In this document: positions 46,030 through 58,590 of the stretch, one piece after another
Layout of the letters: every line of letters begins with the position of its first letter
Position numbering within the stretch: the stretch's first letter is position 1
Assembly (NCBI GenBank): GCA_015680685.1
Contig: MNCI01027496.1
Location: 270,043-334,042, forward strand
From: Gnetum montanum
Taxonomy: Eukaryota; Streptophyta; Gnetopsida; Gnetales; Gnetaceae
Direction: 5' to 3'
DNA length: 64,000 nt
Translations under genes and position numbers: made by a program
Notes under the pieces: generated by a model
The model's database searches: none
Told to the model about the DNA's origin: nothing
Seen by the model: the letters and a program-made list of their open reading frames with translations, nothing else

Positions 46030-49000
46030 TCAGGAAACATTTGTACCAGCTCTTTCTTGGTACAGTTTACTCATCATAAATGAAGCTGCTGACTCCACTG
46101 ACTCCCTAGGGTCACCCCTAAGCTCTCCTTGAGTTGAAAATTCAAACCCAGCACCTGTTACATTGATAGTAGATCGATAGCCACCATCTGCACATCAGCC
46201 CCAAATCAGCAATAAGTAGATTTAAATGCAAGTGAAGATCAAATTTTTATTTGTTCAAAAAATCATATTCAGAGAAAAATAACATCCAATAAATGCAGAC
46301 GAAGATCCAATCTTTATTTATTCAAAAAAATCATATTCAGAGAAAAATAACATCCAATAAATGCAGACGAAGATCCAATCTTTATTTATTCAAAAAAATC
46401 ATATTCAGAGAAAAATAACATCCAATAAATGCAGACGAAGATCCAATCTTTATTTATTCAAAAAAATCATATTCAGAGAAAAATAACATCCAATAAATGC
46501 AGACGAAGATCCAATCTTTATTTATTCAAAAAAATCATATTCAGAGAAAAATAACATCCAATAAATGCAGACGAAGATCCAATCTTTATTTATTCAAAAA
46601 AATCATATTCAGAGAAAAATAACATCCAATAAATGCAGACGAAGATCCAATCTTTATTTATTCAAAAAAATCATATTCAGAGAAAAATAACATCCAATAA
46701 ATGCAGACGAAGATCCAATCTTTATTTATTCAAAAAAATCATATTCAGAGAAAAATAACATCCAATAAATGCAGACGAAGATCCAATCTTTATTTATTCA
46801 AAAAAATCATATTCAGAGAAAAATAACATCCAATAAATGCAGACGAAGATCCAATCTTTATTTATTCAAAAAAATCATATTCAGAGAAAAATAACATCCA
46901 AGAGCCATCTTACCCGTGGCCTCTTCGAACTGGACAGTCTTATAGCTCATCACCCAGCCATTTCTATTGCACAGCGATTCAAGTTCCTAAAGGATACAAA
47001 AACCATGTCAGCTTGAACATCAAACTACCATGTGCCCAATACAATCTAACATTTTCTGTCCAATATGGTGGAAGATTTTAACTTTATTTGAAATATGGCT
47101 AGTAGTACGTATCATTTCTTTGTAATGATCTATGCTTAAATGCAATTTAATTCCAAAGAACACATTATAACCCACAATAAAGGATCAAAAAAAAAAGTCA
47201 GTGCTTGGAACTTAGACTTTTCACTTCAGTAGCACTTTGCCGTAGCTAAGTTTCCCAAATTCGATCAGACAAATTCTAACAGAACAAGTTATCCATACAT
47301 TTGTTATTTCTCATAATTTTGGTACATATATGGCAGGTTGTGAATCCAAATCCCACCCATGCCATACAGATATAAATGAGAAGGGATAAATGTTAGCCTG
47401 TGTCATGAAAAGGTATATATATTTCTACAAAACCACAAATCTTTCTTTAATCTGAACAAGGATTTTGTACGGATGAAGCAATTTCAAAGCATTTAAAACC
47501 CAGTCCATTCCAATTCCAAAGCACATAATTCGCATAGGACAGAGAGCATCTTTCTGTTTTTTATCAGTAAATTAAAAATTAACAAATCCAACTCACCTGG
47601 AGTGAATTTCGCATGCACTTGACTCCTTCCAAAAGTCTCCTCTTTTTACTGCTACTTCTACTATCATCAAATTCTACAGAATCCTGTGCAGGTCTTCCCG
47701 ATGGTGTTTCACACAACATTTCCTTTTCAAATTCTTCTGAAAGATGCCCTTCTGCTTGAAAACGCCAGAAAATTGTGAAAGTGATTCATTGTAGTATGTT
47801 TTGTAAGGTTCAGAAATAAATGCCATCTCTAACACTTGGAAACAAAATTTTAGGAATTCAGCATACACTCTTTAGCAGAATCATCACTCAATTGTAACAT
47901 CATTATCGTCTTTAAAGCATCGATGTGGGGTGTGAATAGCAAGTGAAAGCATGTGATTTCATGATAGATTTTATAAAGCTGCATTTCTATGGAGCCTATT
48001 TTGCTATAACCAAAACAATTCTAACTATTAAAGTCAAGTTTCATGCAAACTCTTAGCAGAATATAATAAAACTATTAATGACAATATGAAACTAAAACTG
48101 GAGTATTTTATTCTATCATGAAAAGACACAAGCTTCACAGGTTCAAACCATCCCTTCTACCCAGTTTCTTATATCTCGGTATAATCCACTGGGGTTGAAC
48201 TGATGGCTTTGTAGGAAGCCACAAACCCTGCCAAAAACCTAAACTATAGCACTTGAATATATAGTTTACAATAATCGATGAATCATCAACGAAGTAATTA
48301 ATCAAGAAATACATAGCTACAAAATAAAAAAATTAAGTAATAACTGGAATCAAAAAATTTATTGGTATCAAACAAATACCACCTTGCAACAAGAATCAAC
48401 AAGGGGGAATGAGAAGCGACATCACAAAAAAATACACAATAAAGATGGAGCAAAGATGCGAACCAGCAAGTAATGTCTCAACAAACTGATCGTCATAAGC
48501 CTTCATTCTTTCCGAAAATCTATTCACTTGTTTCTGATGTTCCATCTATGAAACAAAACAAGAATGTTATATAGAGAATAATAAACATAAGGAATATCTG
48601 TAAATTCCGTTGCAGAAAACACTTCTACCTGCAGTGCAGAACGTTGTTTAAGCAGGTTTGCTACACTGTTGCTACAAGAAGCATTGCCAGGATTTTTCTT
48701 ATCTGTGACTCCATTTGAAGTTCCTTCCTAAAGATGAACATTTTTTAAATCAGTTAATAAATAATATATTTGAGGTAAGAAATTATAAAAGGTTTTTCTT
48801 TTCAGAGCTCGCTATCTACTGCTCATGGCCAAAGCAATAATGAAACCAAAACTGAATTTTCTTAATTAACAGGAGACCCTCAAACCGATAATAAATGTCA
48901 GTTACAATTCTGTTACACAGAAAACGGTATTCTATCTTGCAGACTATTGGATGAATAATCCTGTCCATCAACAGCTCTTAATCCTTCATGTTTCAGCAAA

Positions 49001-52000
49001 AGTGAAGAAGCATACCTTGCTTTTTGCACGAACATTTTTGCCAGATCCTGCTGTTCGATGATCTGCTGAAGTGTTAAACAAGGGAGTATTATGCTGCATA
49101 GAATTAGGATATTTATCCAATGCGTCCTTTACCCTTGAATGTTTTACATCTTCTCCATCTACGCCAGAACCCATCTGAGTACCAAACCAAACTGGACTGT
49201 TCTCCTTCTTACCAACAGTGGCTTTACTTGATGGAGAAGGAATGCCATTATCATTCGGTCCTCTAAGATTTGCATTACCATTTCCTTTGTGTTCTTCTGA
49301 GGAAATATTAGGAATGTCTTTCCTGGAACAATCACTTAAAAACTAAGTTTTCTTATGAAAAATGGTGTCCTGTTAAGACAAAAAAACTTTGATGAAAAGT
49401 AATATATCAAAGCATGCACATGCTAAGTGATGGATCTACAATAAATACTACACTTGGTTTTTAACGAGACAGCAAAGCAAAAACAACGTAACATGAGTAA
49501 CAGAATCAAAACCGGAGATGTCACACTTATTTCTCACAAAATAGAAGATTTCATCTAACAGTATTTCCTATTAATTGGTTGTATCATTGAAACTCTTGAA
49601 AATAAATATCTTTTGTATGTGTTAGAATTTTATGATAAAAAAAAACGGTAGAAACTGAGTTATATACAATAGAACCAAAGAGGCTCCCTTCTGGCTGCCA
49701 TAAAAAAATCAGTTTCCACTTTGACTCTTAATAGAGAAAGACAGAATCTAACAAGACAACATCATACGCAAGAAATACTTGATAGCTTAGCAACCGTGCC
49801 TCTTCACCAAAAAACAGGATGTAAATCCATTTAAACATTATTTGTTCACAACGCAGGCTTTTAACATTAAAGAAGCTTCTAAATCTGGAAAAGCTACCGT
49901 CACGGGAAATAAAATTTTGGAAAGATGGAATAGTATATCTTTGAATTATTTTGAGACTTACCATAAAAATAACATGAATAATTAAAAAATAACGAGTGAA
50001 AGCTATTCACCAGGCTTTAATCGCATTCACATAAGGCCAAATCTGGAAATAATTCACATATGAACCAGCAAAAAAGTTTGGCGATTCACCTACAATCAGA
50101 GGACTCTCAAAACTGCAACAAAATAAGCCAATAAAAAATTATTGATTATGTTATAGTCACATTGGACAGACATAAAGAATGATGGCAAGCAACTATTTAA
50201 CTGCATTCCAATCGGTTTATGAATGATGCTTAAAACCAGTAGAAATACTGAAGAACGTAAAGAACTTCAGTCTGTGCTCATCCTACCTACTTAAAACCTC
50301 ATTAATCTTCACCCATTCCCATTTTGCAGTACCGCCATCACTAGATTTCGGGGGTTGTTTACCCTTGCATACCACAAGAAGGAACTTACATAGGGCTTGT
50401 TTTTTTGTTGTCGAAGAAACCACCATGTGTTTTCCTGTATATGTAAGGCAAGATGTCTCGATTCCTGATACAACATTAAAATTTTTAAGAATATAATTTC
50501 CATTTGCAAATTCAGAAATAACAAGATGGGAAAGACCTGAACCCTTAACAGTTCACACTGCAAAGCCTACACTACATACTCTAAAGATTCATTCCCTGGA
50601 AAAATAACATCATATTTCCTATCTGTATATATGAAGTCCTCTTAAATATTAAATCAAAACCTTCCACAATTAATATATGAAATGTCATGTAAGATAATCT
50701 GCTATTTTTAGTCATGGCATTCAAATAAACTGCACCTGTTTCCATATTTACTGCACCAAGCACTCTTTCGATATCATTTTCATGCCATGAATTGTTTAAC
50801 TCTATTTCAATGATTGACCAACATCCCTCAGTCATAGCATTCTCAACAATAATGCAGTCATCAAAAGATTCATTCACTACAAGTACTGCAATTTTAGATA
50901 CTTTCCACTTTTTGGCAATGCCATCTCCTTGGGGCAATTCCAAACTTTCACATACTTCACAAGCTTCCTTGACATTTAACTCTGTAATGGAAGCCTGCAC
51001 CTTGGAATGATTGGAGTTATTAAGTGAAGAACCCTTCAAACGGCCGAGATAGGAAACCATTTTTGAATTCCAGACCAGTGATCTTTTACAAAACAAGATA
51101 TCAGGAAGAGAATCCAGATATGGCTTCTGTTGCCGAAGATAATAGTTGTATAAAATGACCACTGCATACATCTATGAAATAGACAACGAATCATAAACAA
51201 GAAAAAAAAAACCCAAATAAAATTAAACGTGCAAGTGCAAAGAGAATGACGAATATTTCATACAAAAGAAATATAGACTGTTTAACTGGGTTATAATTTT
51301 TTTTAAAATCAAATTTACAATTAAATCTAAAAACAAACAAGGCTAATAAGGGGGGAAATACAAGCTTCGGAGACTCATCAGACATAAACCAGTGAAACAG
51401 AAATCTTCGGCGACTCATCAGACATACATAAACACAACACAACCCTCCCCAAAAAAATCACTTTTTTAGTTTTTTTAGTTTTTTTTGATTGACGGCCATA
51501 AAATCCAAAAACGGTGCACTGCGCCTCTTCTGGCTGAACAAAACAAAATAATCATTCCTATCATTATCTGCGAACAAATGGCTGAGATCCCTAACGCAAC
51601 CAGAAATTTTTTAAAAAATATTCGCCTGCTCCTAAGAAAGACCCAGAAGCTTAAATCATCAAGAATCACAGAAGCAGAAGCAGAAGACCTTACAACATAA
51701 GCCCGTGGTCATAGCCCACAGAGAAAAACATAAAAAAGCAAAACACAATATCCTAAGCCTCATAAAAAACCGAAAAATCAAACAACATTTCCATGTAGAA
51801 AATCAAAAGGAAAAATCTAAAAATGGATGAAACTCAGTAACCCGCGAGAAACATGTCAAGCAGAATTACATCAAAGCCCTTCAAAAGCTCGCACTTTCAC
51901 ACGAGCAGCAGCTGAAAACAAAATCGTTGAACCCCAAATTTCTATTCAAAAAAAGGCCTTGAAGCCAACCCAAAAGAAAAAAAAAACAAAACGATGAACA

Positions 52001-52380
52001 TCATGACATCCAGACGCAAATTTCTCCAGATTCAGGAAATTCTCTACCGCAAAGCCCTCGCCGTGACCCACGTTCCGCTCCACAAAACGCTTGAAACCCA
52101 GAATTTCCAAAAACATGAAACAAACATAAAATCTCAGACATAGAAAACAAACCCACAAAACGAACCAGCAGCCAAAACAAAAACACAGGAAACCACATAG
52201 AGCATGCATGAAACCGAAATTCCGCCTGACCTGCTTTGCAACCCTTTGCTGCATTTCTGCAGGAGGGCGATCACGTCCTTCGTAATGATTCAAAGTGGGT
52301 TCAACCAAATAATCAAAAAAAGCCTTCACATACTCTTCAGGATGGCATTCCTCAATCTCTTCCACAACGGTTGCAACCAT
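46030..52380 (-). CDS. plant protein of unknown function, 10 exons, C-terminal dsRNA-binding-like fold
   Basis: Exons (minus): 52231-52380, 50736-51171, 50287-50536, 50011-50112, 49016-49322, 48629-48727, 48464-48545, 47597-47751, 46914-46986, 46030-46187. All introns are gt..ag, all phases agree, and the joined frame is 1812 nt (603 residues plus TGA) without a stop. The start is MVATVVEEIEECHPEEYVKA. Residues 1-195 form a conserved-looking N-terminal region (VILYNYYLRQQKPYL; later ACEVCESLELP and VLVVNESFDDCIIVENA). The middle (about 310-450) is low-complexity and polar. KKRR at 511-514 may be a nuclear signal. Residues about 530-600 (NRNGWVMSYKTV, DGGYRSTINVTGAGFEF, DPRESVESAASFMMSKL) follow the alpha-beta-beta-beta-alpha pattern of a dsRNA-binding motif, though without the usual GxGxSKK. 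I know similar uncharacterised plant proteins but no name. The exon 2/3 boundary is the least certain, chosen because it keeps phase. Confidence 0.8.
46227..46901. repeat. 68-bp minisatellite in the last intron
   Basis: Nine full units plus a diverged partial unit at the left, period 68 (tcatattcag recurs at 46263, 46331, 46399, 46467 and on to 46875). Units look identical to each other. The array lies within the intron 46188-46913; its right edge is about 9 bp from the first intron base (46913, minus-strand gt). Confidence 0.95.
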
Positions 52381-54598
52381 GATTCAACTTCAGAAACCAC
52401 AGTTACCACAGCACAGCAAAGCAAAAAACAAAGCAAAGCAGAGTCTCTTTAAAAGCTTCCGAAACCAAGCACTGCAGCAACAGCAGAAGCACGGAAGCTT
52501 TTAATGGCTTCCGCTGAAAGTGCAGCTGTTGTTTCTCCTCGTACAAAGTCGCATGCATGCACGGGCTCAGTCACGGATCGTGGAATTTGCTGATTGGGCT
52601 TTCATGCAAATGATAACACATAAATAGGGAATATGGACATGAACAGTGCTGATTAACAATTGATAATCAAACATGATTGCTTGGATCCAGAAAATTTGTC
52701 CGGTCTTGCAACTGGCGACAGGCATTGAAAGCCTTCAACGGGTAGTCAAAGCTGGTTCTCCAGGACGGATTTTCCAAAGTTGGGTTTTGGGTATGAGTAA
52801 TACAAAAGCTCTTTCGTATTTCTACATTTTCTTTAGGGCAATGAATGTTTTCCTGAATTTTGCGTGCCAGGCAAGTCTAAGCTATACAGGGTACTGTTTC
52901 GTTCATCTGCACAGACTGTTCATCATGTACAACCTCAAGTAATTAACGTACTCACGGATTATCTTATACAATTTTTTAACCGGTCATGCTAGGTACGCAT
53001 ATTGTAATGCATGTTGTAGGGAAAATTTTCTTTGAAGTATGTTTGGGGTGTTGGAATCTTTAAAATAATTATAATATAATTACGCTCTCAGATATATGAT
53101 CCTTGTAATTAATATAATTCAGGATTATAACTTTTAAGTGGTCATGATCTTTGTAATTAATATAATTCGAGATTATTGTATACATGTAGTAGAATTCTTT
53201 TAAGTATATTTTGGGGTATTGGAACCCTCAAAAAATATTAGTAACATAGGTACACTCCTAGATATATAGTACATTTAGAACTTTATAGCTAAGTTATATA
53301 TTTATAATTTGGCCGAGAGAGTCTTGCAAAAACTGAGTTAAATATCAAGTCACCATTTTATTGGATGCCATCTATTCCATATCAGTTTTGGTCACATCAT
53401 TGTGATGGCATGATGAGAAAGATGACTAATTCCAAGTTTGCTAATAAATCCTATGTTGCAAAATATTTTTAAAATCTCGTCAATTGTTTTTTCTCATGTA
53501 TGCTCCCCTTGCTCTTATGAATTTCAATCCTTGTACATTGCAACACAAAGACATAAATGTTGAAGCTTTTTGGAGAAAATATGTTGGTATTACTAATAGG
53601 CTTCCCTTGAGTGTTATTAATATAATATAATATAGCATTATCAATCTATGATTGGTAGTTGGCCTCTTAATTAAAATAATTCAACATTGCCTAGACATAA
53701 TATTAATATAATATAGCATTATAGATCTATAATTGGTAGTTGGCCTCTTAGCCAATATAATTCAACATTGCCCACTAAAATTGAATCCATGACCTAAAGA
53801 AAGTGTCTCCACAACATTGCCCACTAAAATTGAATCCCTGACCTAAAGAAAGTGTCTCCACTATGCCTTAACTATTATGTATGTCCATTGTGCCACCTTA
53901 CGCATCTTGGATGACCATCATCAGCCATGCTTATGTGTCCCTAGCCCACTAACATGCGAGGTTGAGACCAAAAGCTTGTTTAAATAAAATAAAAGGTGAT
54001 TTCATTTCAAACCTTCAGCAAAAGGTTAAAGGGTTCCACTTTCCTTTCCACTTTTAAACTATTTGTAAGAAGATAAAATTTTTAGCAAGTCAATCCTTCA
54101 TGATGAATAATGATGCATACATGACACAACATGACAGAGACTTCTGAGAGCTTTCAAATCAAGAATCTTACCATTAAGCTAACACGTCATCGTTTTAAGT
54201 AAATTTTTGACATCTTTCCTACCATTATTAAAATAGTTCATTATTTAATTTAAACATGTTTTTACGCGAGCACCCTGGACGAGACCCAGGTACACTCCCG
54301 TAATGATACCATCGTTATCAGGATCTTGTGTAATCCCGATGAATGCATACGTTGGGGCAATGGATTAAAGAAAGGACACAACCCATACACAACACAACCT
54401 TCCAATTATCATTAACATCTCACGTAAAAAACCTTAACATGTAAAAAAGGGAATCATGGGAGGTGGTTGTGGTTGTTTCATAATAATAATCATCCTAATC
54501 ATAATTTTTTGCCATTATCCAGTCCTATGAGTACAAATTCTTGAAACCTGCATGGGAATCTGGGGCTAAACATTAAAAACTGTGTTCCTTTTTTTCAG
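52381..54598. other. intergenic region with short duplications
   Basis: Upstream side of the unknown gene. A TATA-like ctatttatg (minus) near 52620 and ttttaaag near 52450 are possible core-promoter elements, not proven. 53085-53180 repeats a ccttgtaattaatataattc phrase. 53594-53870 holds two imperfect tandem duplications. No gene seen. Confidence 0.5.
53770..53885 (-). repeat. SINE-like fragment, partly duplicated
   Basis: On the minus strand GGCATAGTGGAGACAC resembles a polymerase III A box and GGTCATGGATTCAAT a B box, about 30 bp apart. The B-box half (acattgcccactaaaattg to gtgtctccac) is present twice in tandem, 52 bp apart. Confidence 0.35.
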
Positions 54599-55931
54599 AA
54601 AGGAAGGCTCGAATAGACGTCATTTAGGAGGAGTTGTATGGCAATGGATTGGAAAGGAAATTACCCCTACAACTTGAATCTAGCAAAGGTTTGGACAAGA
54701 AGCCAAGCAATAAAAACTCTGTTCCTGTAAGTGATTTTTCCTGCACCTTGAGCCACTAGTTTGGAAAATTCTGATTGTTGCGTAATAGGCTTTTTATCAT
54801 TATAAAATATGAATTCAGAGGAGCATTCAACAAAGTCGAAACGTTGCTGCTTGGTTATTGGATATTTTCTGTCTAATAGGTTTTATTATTTGTTGGTCTT
54901 CTAAATATAATGAGCGTATCTCAATTAAGACGTTTCCTGCTGGGTTTTACATTTCACATGTAACAAAAATGGGACCGAACATTCTTTACAGAAGATAATT
55001 CCTTTTGTATGACCTTTTTTGGGAATATTCATCAGTTTAGAAATGGATGACCATGCTTAGAATGGTTCCTAGAAATATATCAAACAGCAATGAACGGATT
55101 TCCCAAAATCCCAAAGAAGAATCAGTGTCCCAAAAACATGAAGCTAGAACAAACTCAAACACCGAAGCAATTGAAGACGCCAGAAACCTTGCTGCTCAAG
55201 CTTTGGCATCAGTCAAGGATGCAATTGCAGTTAACAAAGCAGGGAAGATAGAGGTATGCTATTATCATTATTTTATTATTGCAAGGTTTTATCTTATTAG
55301 TAGGTCATTCTTTACTGGATAAGAATAATGAAATGCAAGTAGTTAATTAAGCTCTCTTTATTGATGTAATATAATCATTGGGTTAAAAGCTGCATTTCTG
55401 CAATTCTGCATTGCTCTGAACAACACTGTACATGCCTCCTGTTGTGCATTTATACTTCACTTACATGCTAACATGTTATAAGTCCTGAATGATATTTGTC
55501 TTACTAAATCTCTATACGACACTCTCTTTTGCAGGTTAGTGAGGTTTGTAACTTTGATGGGCAAGAGGTGAAGCTTAGAAAGTTAATGGATCCCAACTCT
55601 AAGGAAGCTCAAATTGCACAGCAAAAAGAAAAATTACAGGCATCTTCGTCTTCGCAAATTAGATACATTGATTGAGCAAATTAGTAAAAAGCCAGAACTG
55701 AATATACTGGATAAGTCTAAACAAGATTGGGGTGAATTCAAAGAGGAAAAGGGTCTAGAAGAGGAGCTGGATGCTTACGAGAAAACTAGCAATCAGTATC
55801 TTGACAAGGTTTCATTTTTGCAGCGAACAGAACTTCGTGAATTTGAAAGGGAAAGAGAGATATGACTAGCCCAACAAGCAAAGAAGCGGCTTGATTCTCA
55901 AAGAGATGGGGCATTTAGAAATATTATATAG
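54599..55931 (+). pseudogene. SWC5-like (BCNT/CFDP1 domain) pseudogene
   Basis: Three exons with intact gt..ag sites: 54599-54726, 55041-55253, 55535-55931. Exon 1 reads KARIDVI, stop, EELYGNG, where the family has a Trp. Exon 2 reads KWMTMLRMVPRN and ends AINVNKAGKIE-like wording (AVNKAGKIE). Exon 3 begins VSEVCNFDGQEVKLRKLMD, then loses frame by one base near 55650, and in the new frame gives LDTLIEQISKKPELNILDKS, DWGEFKEEKGLEEELDAY, YLDKVSFLQRTELREFERER. This is the BCNT-C domain of SWR1-complex subunit 5 (H2A.Z deposition). A TGA at 55863 replaces the Arg codon after REI. Introns kept, so not a processed copy. Acidic 5' exons are not visible. Three separate lesions make it a pseudogene. 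Confidence 0.88.
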
Positions 55932-56833
55932 CTTTGTTGACCATTTTTTTTTTTTTGGCTAAGGATTATCATTTGGATTTTGCAGAAGGAAGCTACTTGG
56001 AAGCTACTTGAAGAAGTTAGGCTTTTGCTCTTCTACCAACCCTTCGGACACCTGCCTAGTGAGACACTGCCTAGTGAGATGAACACTCTGACTCTGAGTG
56101 ATAATCCTTTTATACTTTTTTTTTTTTTTTCCAAGTTCTATGAGAATTCGATCAATAATAGATGGCTGAAGGAAACCAACCTTCCAAAAAATCATTGATG
56201 AGTACTACTCCCGAGTACGTTTGGTTTGTTAAGTCTTTTGGCATATAGTTCCAGATTAGCATCAATTGATATTATCTATTTCTAGATCAGCATAGAATAA
56301 ACATTATCTATCACAAATAGGTAACTAGTAAAACAAACACTTGAAAATTCTAAGAATAAGTGAAGCATACAATAACTAATCATTGCCAAAAAGTTATGCG
56401 CGTTACATAAGTCGCATGTCTTTAACATTCATAAAGAGCCACGACCTCATCATATCAAACCACTTTCAAAGTTACAATTAATTCAAGTGATTGAAAGTTC
56501 CAACTAATTCTAGTGGTTATGAAATTTGTATAAATACTTACAACACCTTGTTTTAACCACTCAATTGTAAAAAGAATAAGTTGACACTAAATAAAGTCTT
56601 CAATTGTCCATTGATCAACATTGACTAACCTGTTACATAAAGAAAATTCAATAAGCAAATTATATTAATAAAAAATAAGATAAAGTTTTAAAACTTATTT
56701 AGCCTATTTTGGTCCCATCAAACACGTTGAGATCATGTGAGAGAAGTGAACAAAGACAGCTATTCAAACTACGGCCCTTGGGCAGCACATGGGAACACAA
56801 CCATCTTTGGCAAATATTACCTAATAAATTCAT
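55932..56833. other. gap between the SWC5 and ligase relics
   Basis: About 900 bp, AT-rich. Contains cagaaggaagctacttgg (55983), which looks like a further acceptor, but no coding match. Nothing else seen. Confidence 0.4.
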
Positions 56834-58320
56834 CTAATCATCATCATCTTCAACATTGTTGTCGTTAACACCACTTGAGGGACAAATTTTTTGGGCCCGA
56901 AACATCTCAACTACCTGAAATTCACAAGTTCTAAAATGCCTGGTATAAATTACAATCATGTAAATACTAACAAACAGCACATTAAAATTGATTTCACCTG
57001 GTCTACGGTGGATGCGTGCTCTGGACTTTTATCATCCCGAACTCTTAATAATCGTGGAAACCGAAGTGATATTCCCTTCAAAGAACAACAGCCAGAAGTA
57101 TTAAAAACCCAACTTGTATGAATGCAATATCCAAATATTAATAATAAAAAAGCTATACCTTGTTAGGGTCAACAATACCAGCTGCAGCACAATGAACAGG
57201 ACTGATAGTTAAATCCGCTGCTTTCACCTCCCAAACCTGAATTTTTTTGTATTGCAAGAATGATAAGGTAAAAAAATATGCATTCACTCTGTGACCTCAA
57301 GTAGACAGCCAACCATTGACCATAGAACATCATCAAGTCCTTTGCCTACATTAGTAGTCAGCTGTTAACGGGATAAAGGCACCATGATATTAATAGTCAG
57401 CCAGGATAAAGGCACCATAATTAAAAATTCTTGCGATTATCCATTAACAGAGACTAAAATTCAAGAGCTTTACAGCTCATAAGGGACCTTATCTTATTTT
57501 AGAATTTATCAACAGGCCAGTTTGAATTCTATTCGTCTGCTGTGTTACCAAAGACTTCAAATACTATTCCCAAAAGCAAACGACGAAAGTTCATACTATC
57601 ATATTCCTATAAGTGTGTTAGAACAGGAGACCAAAAAAGCCAGACTATCATATTCCTGAGTGTGTTAGAACAGGAGACCAAACAAATTCAGGCACCAGAT
57701 GTAAAAGTGCCGTTCACAATGTTGCCTTGTCTATTAGGTTTATAGATTCACAATAAATTGAGTGTGAAAATTCCAATCTGTCCATGCCGGGATCATAGCT
57801 TGAACTTGCAATTTACAACTTGTTGGTTGACAAAAAAAATAAAACTGCCAATTAACCTACCACCTCATTGGCAAAACCTCTGGGATTTTAGGTTGAATAC
57901 CACTTTTTTGAAGTAATCTGCAGGCTTAAATCTTCCTAAACCAGCTAGGGCACAGTTAACATAGCAGTTAAATTGTAAAAAATAGCAGCTGAACTTTGAT
58001 TTTTAATTTGCATAATTATTGACGGGATGAGCATTGAGCTGCTAGATGATGATCCTTTATTGGCCTCTGAGCCAAATGTAACAAACATTGTTTCACAAAG
58101 ATTTGTGTAATGTAAAAATGTCATTTTATAGTTATCCGTTTCAAAACTTGCCAACGATTAAGCACATGAAAAAACCAAAAATAGAAATGAGTATCAGCAT
58201 CCTACATCGTGTCCTTGACAGGTATGTAAGAGGATAACACAAGAATCATATTCGTTGTCATAATTTTTTCTTTTTTTCTCTTTTTTTTTTCTTTCTGTTC
58301 TGGCACAGGGAATCAGAACA

Positions 58321-58590
58321 GGAATCAAGAAAATCCTTTACGTTGGTGACGTTAGAATGGAACTGTGGCACTCTGAGAGGAGGAAAAATATGATATGGAT
58401 CCACAGCATCCCAGGAAAATTGATTAATGACATGTAATTTGCAAACAGACGCATCAAAATAGGAATCAAGGATATCCTTTACGTTGGTGACGTTAGAATG
58501 GATCTGTAGCCTCTGAGAGGAGAAAAAACATGTTATGGATCCACAGCATCAAGGACAATTGATTAAATGACATGTAATTTGCAAATAGAT
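58321..58590. repeat. tandem duplication in a ligase intron
   Basis: Two copies, 58321-58461 and 58462-58590, of a unit of about 130-140 bp (ggaatcaag, then ctttacgttggtgacgttag, then catgtaatttgcaaa). The copies differ at several sites. Confidence 0.8.

Noticed and set aside
46227-46901. Possible CRISPR-like array
   Set aside because: The units are directly adjacent with no variable spacers, in a plant intron; it is a minisatellite.
50581-51171. Reading the second exon of the unknown gene through to its own stop as a single-exon protein
   Set aside because: A donor at 50735 keeps phase with the next exon, and the read-through tail has no conserved look.
52001-52198. Open frame in the first intron of the unknown gene
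   Set aside because: Cys/Phe-rich, flanked by intron signals, no family match.
54140-54195. tRNA-like gene (ttagcttaatggtaagattc on the minus strand)
   Set aside because: Only an A-box-like stretch is present; no cloverleaf or T arm follows.
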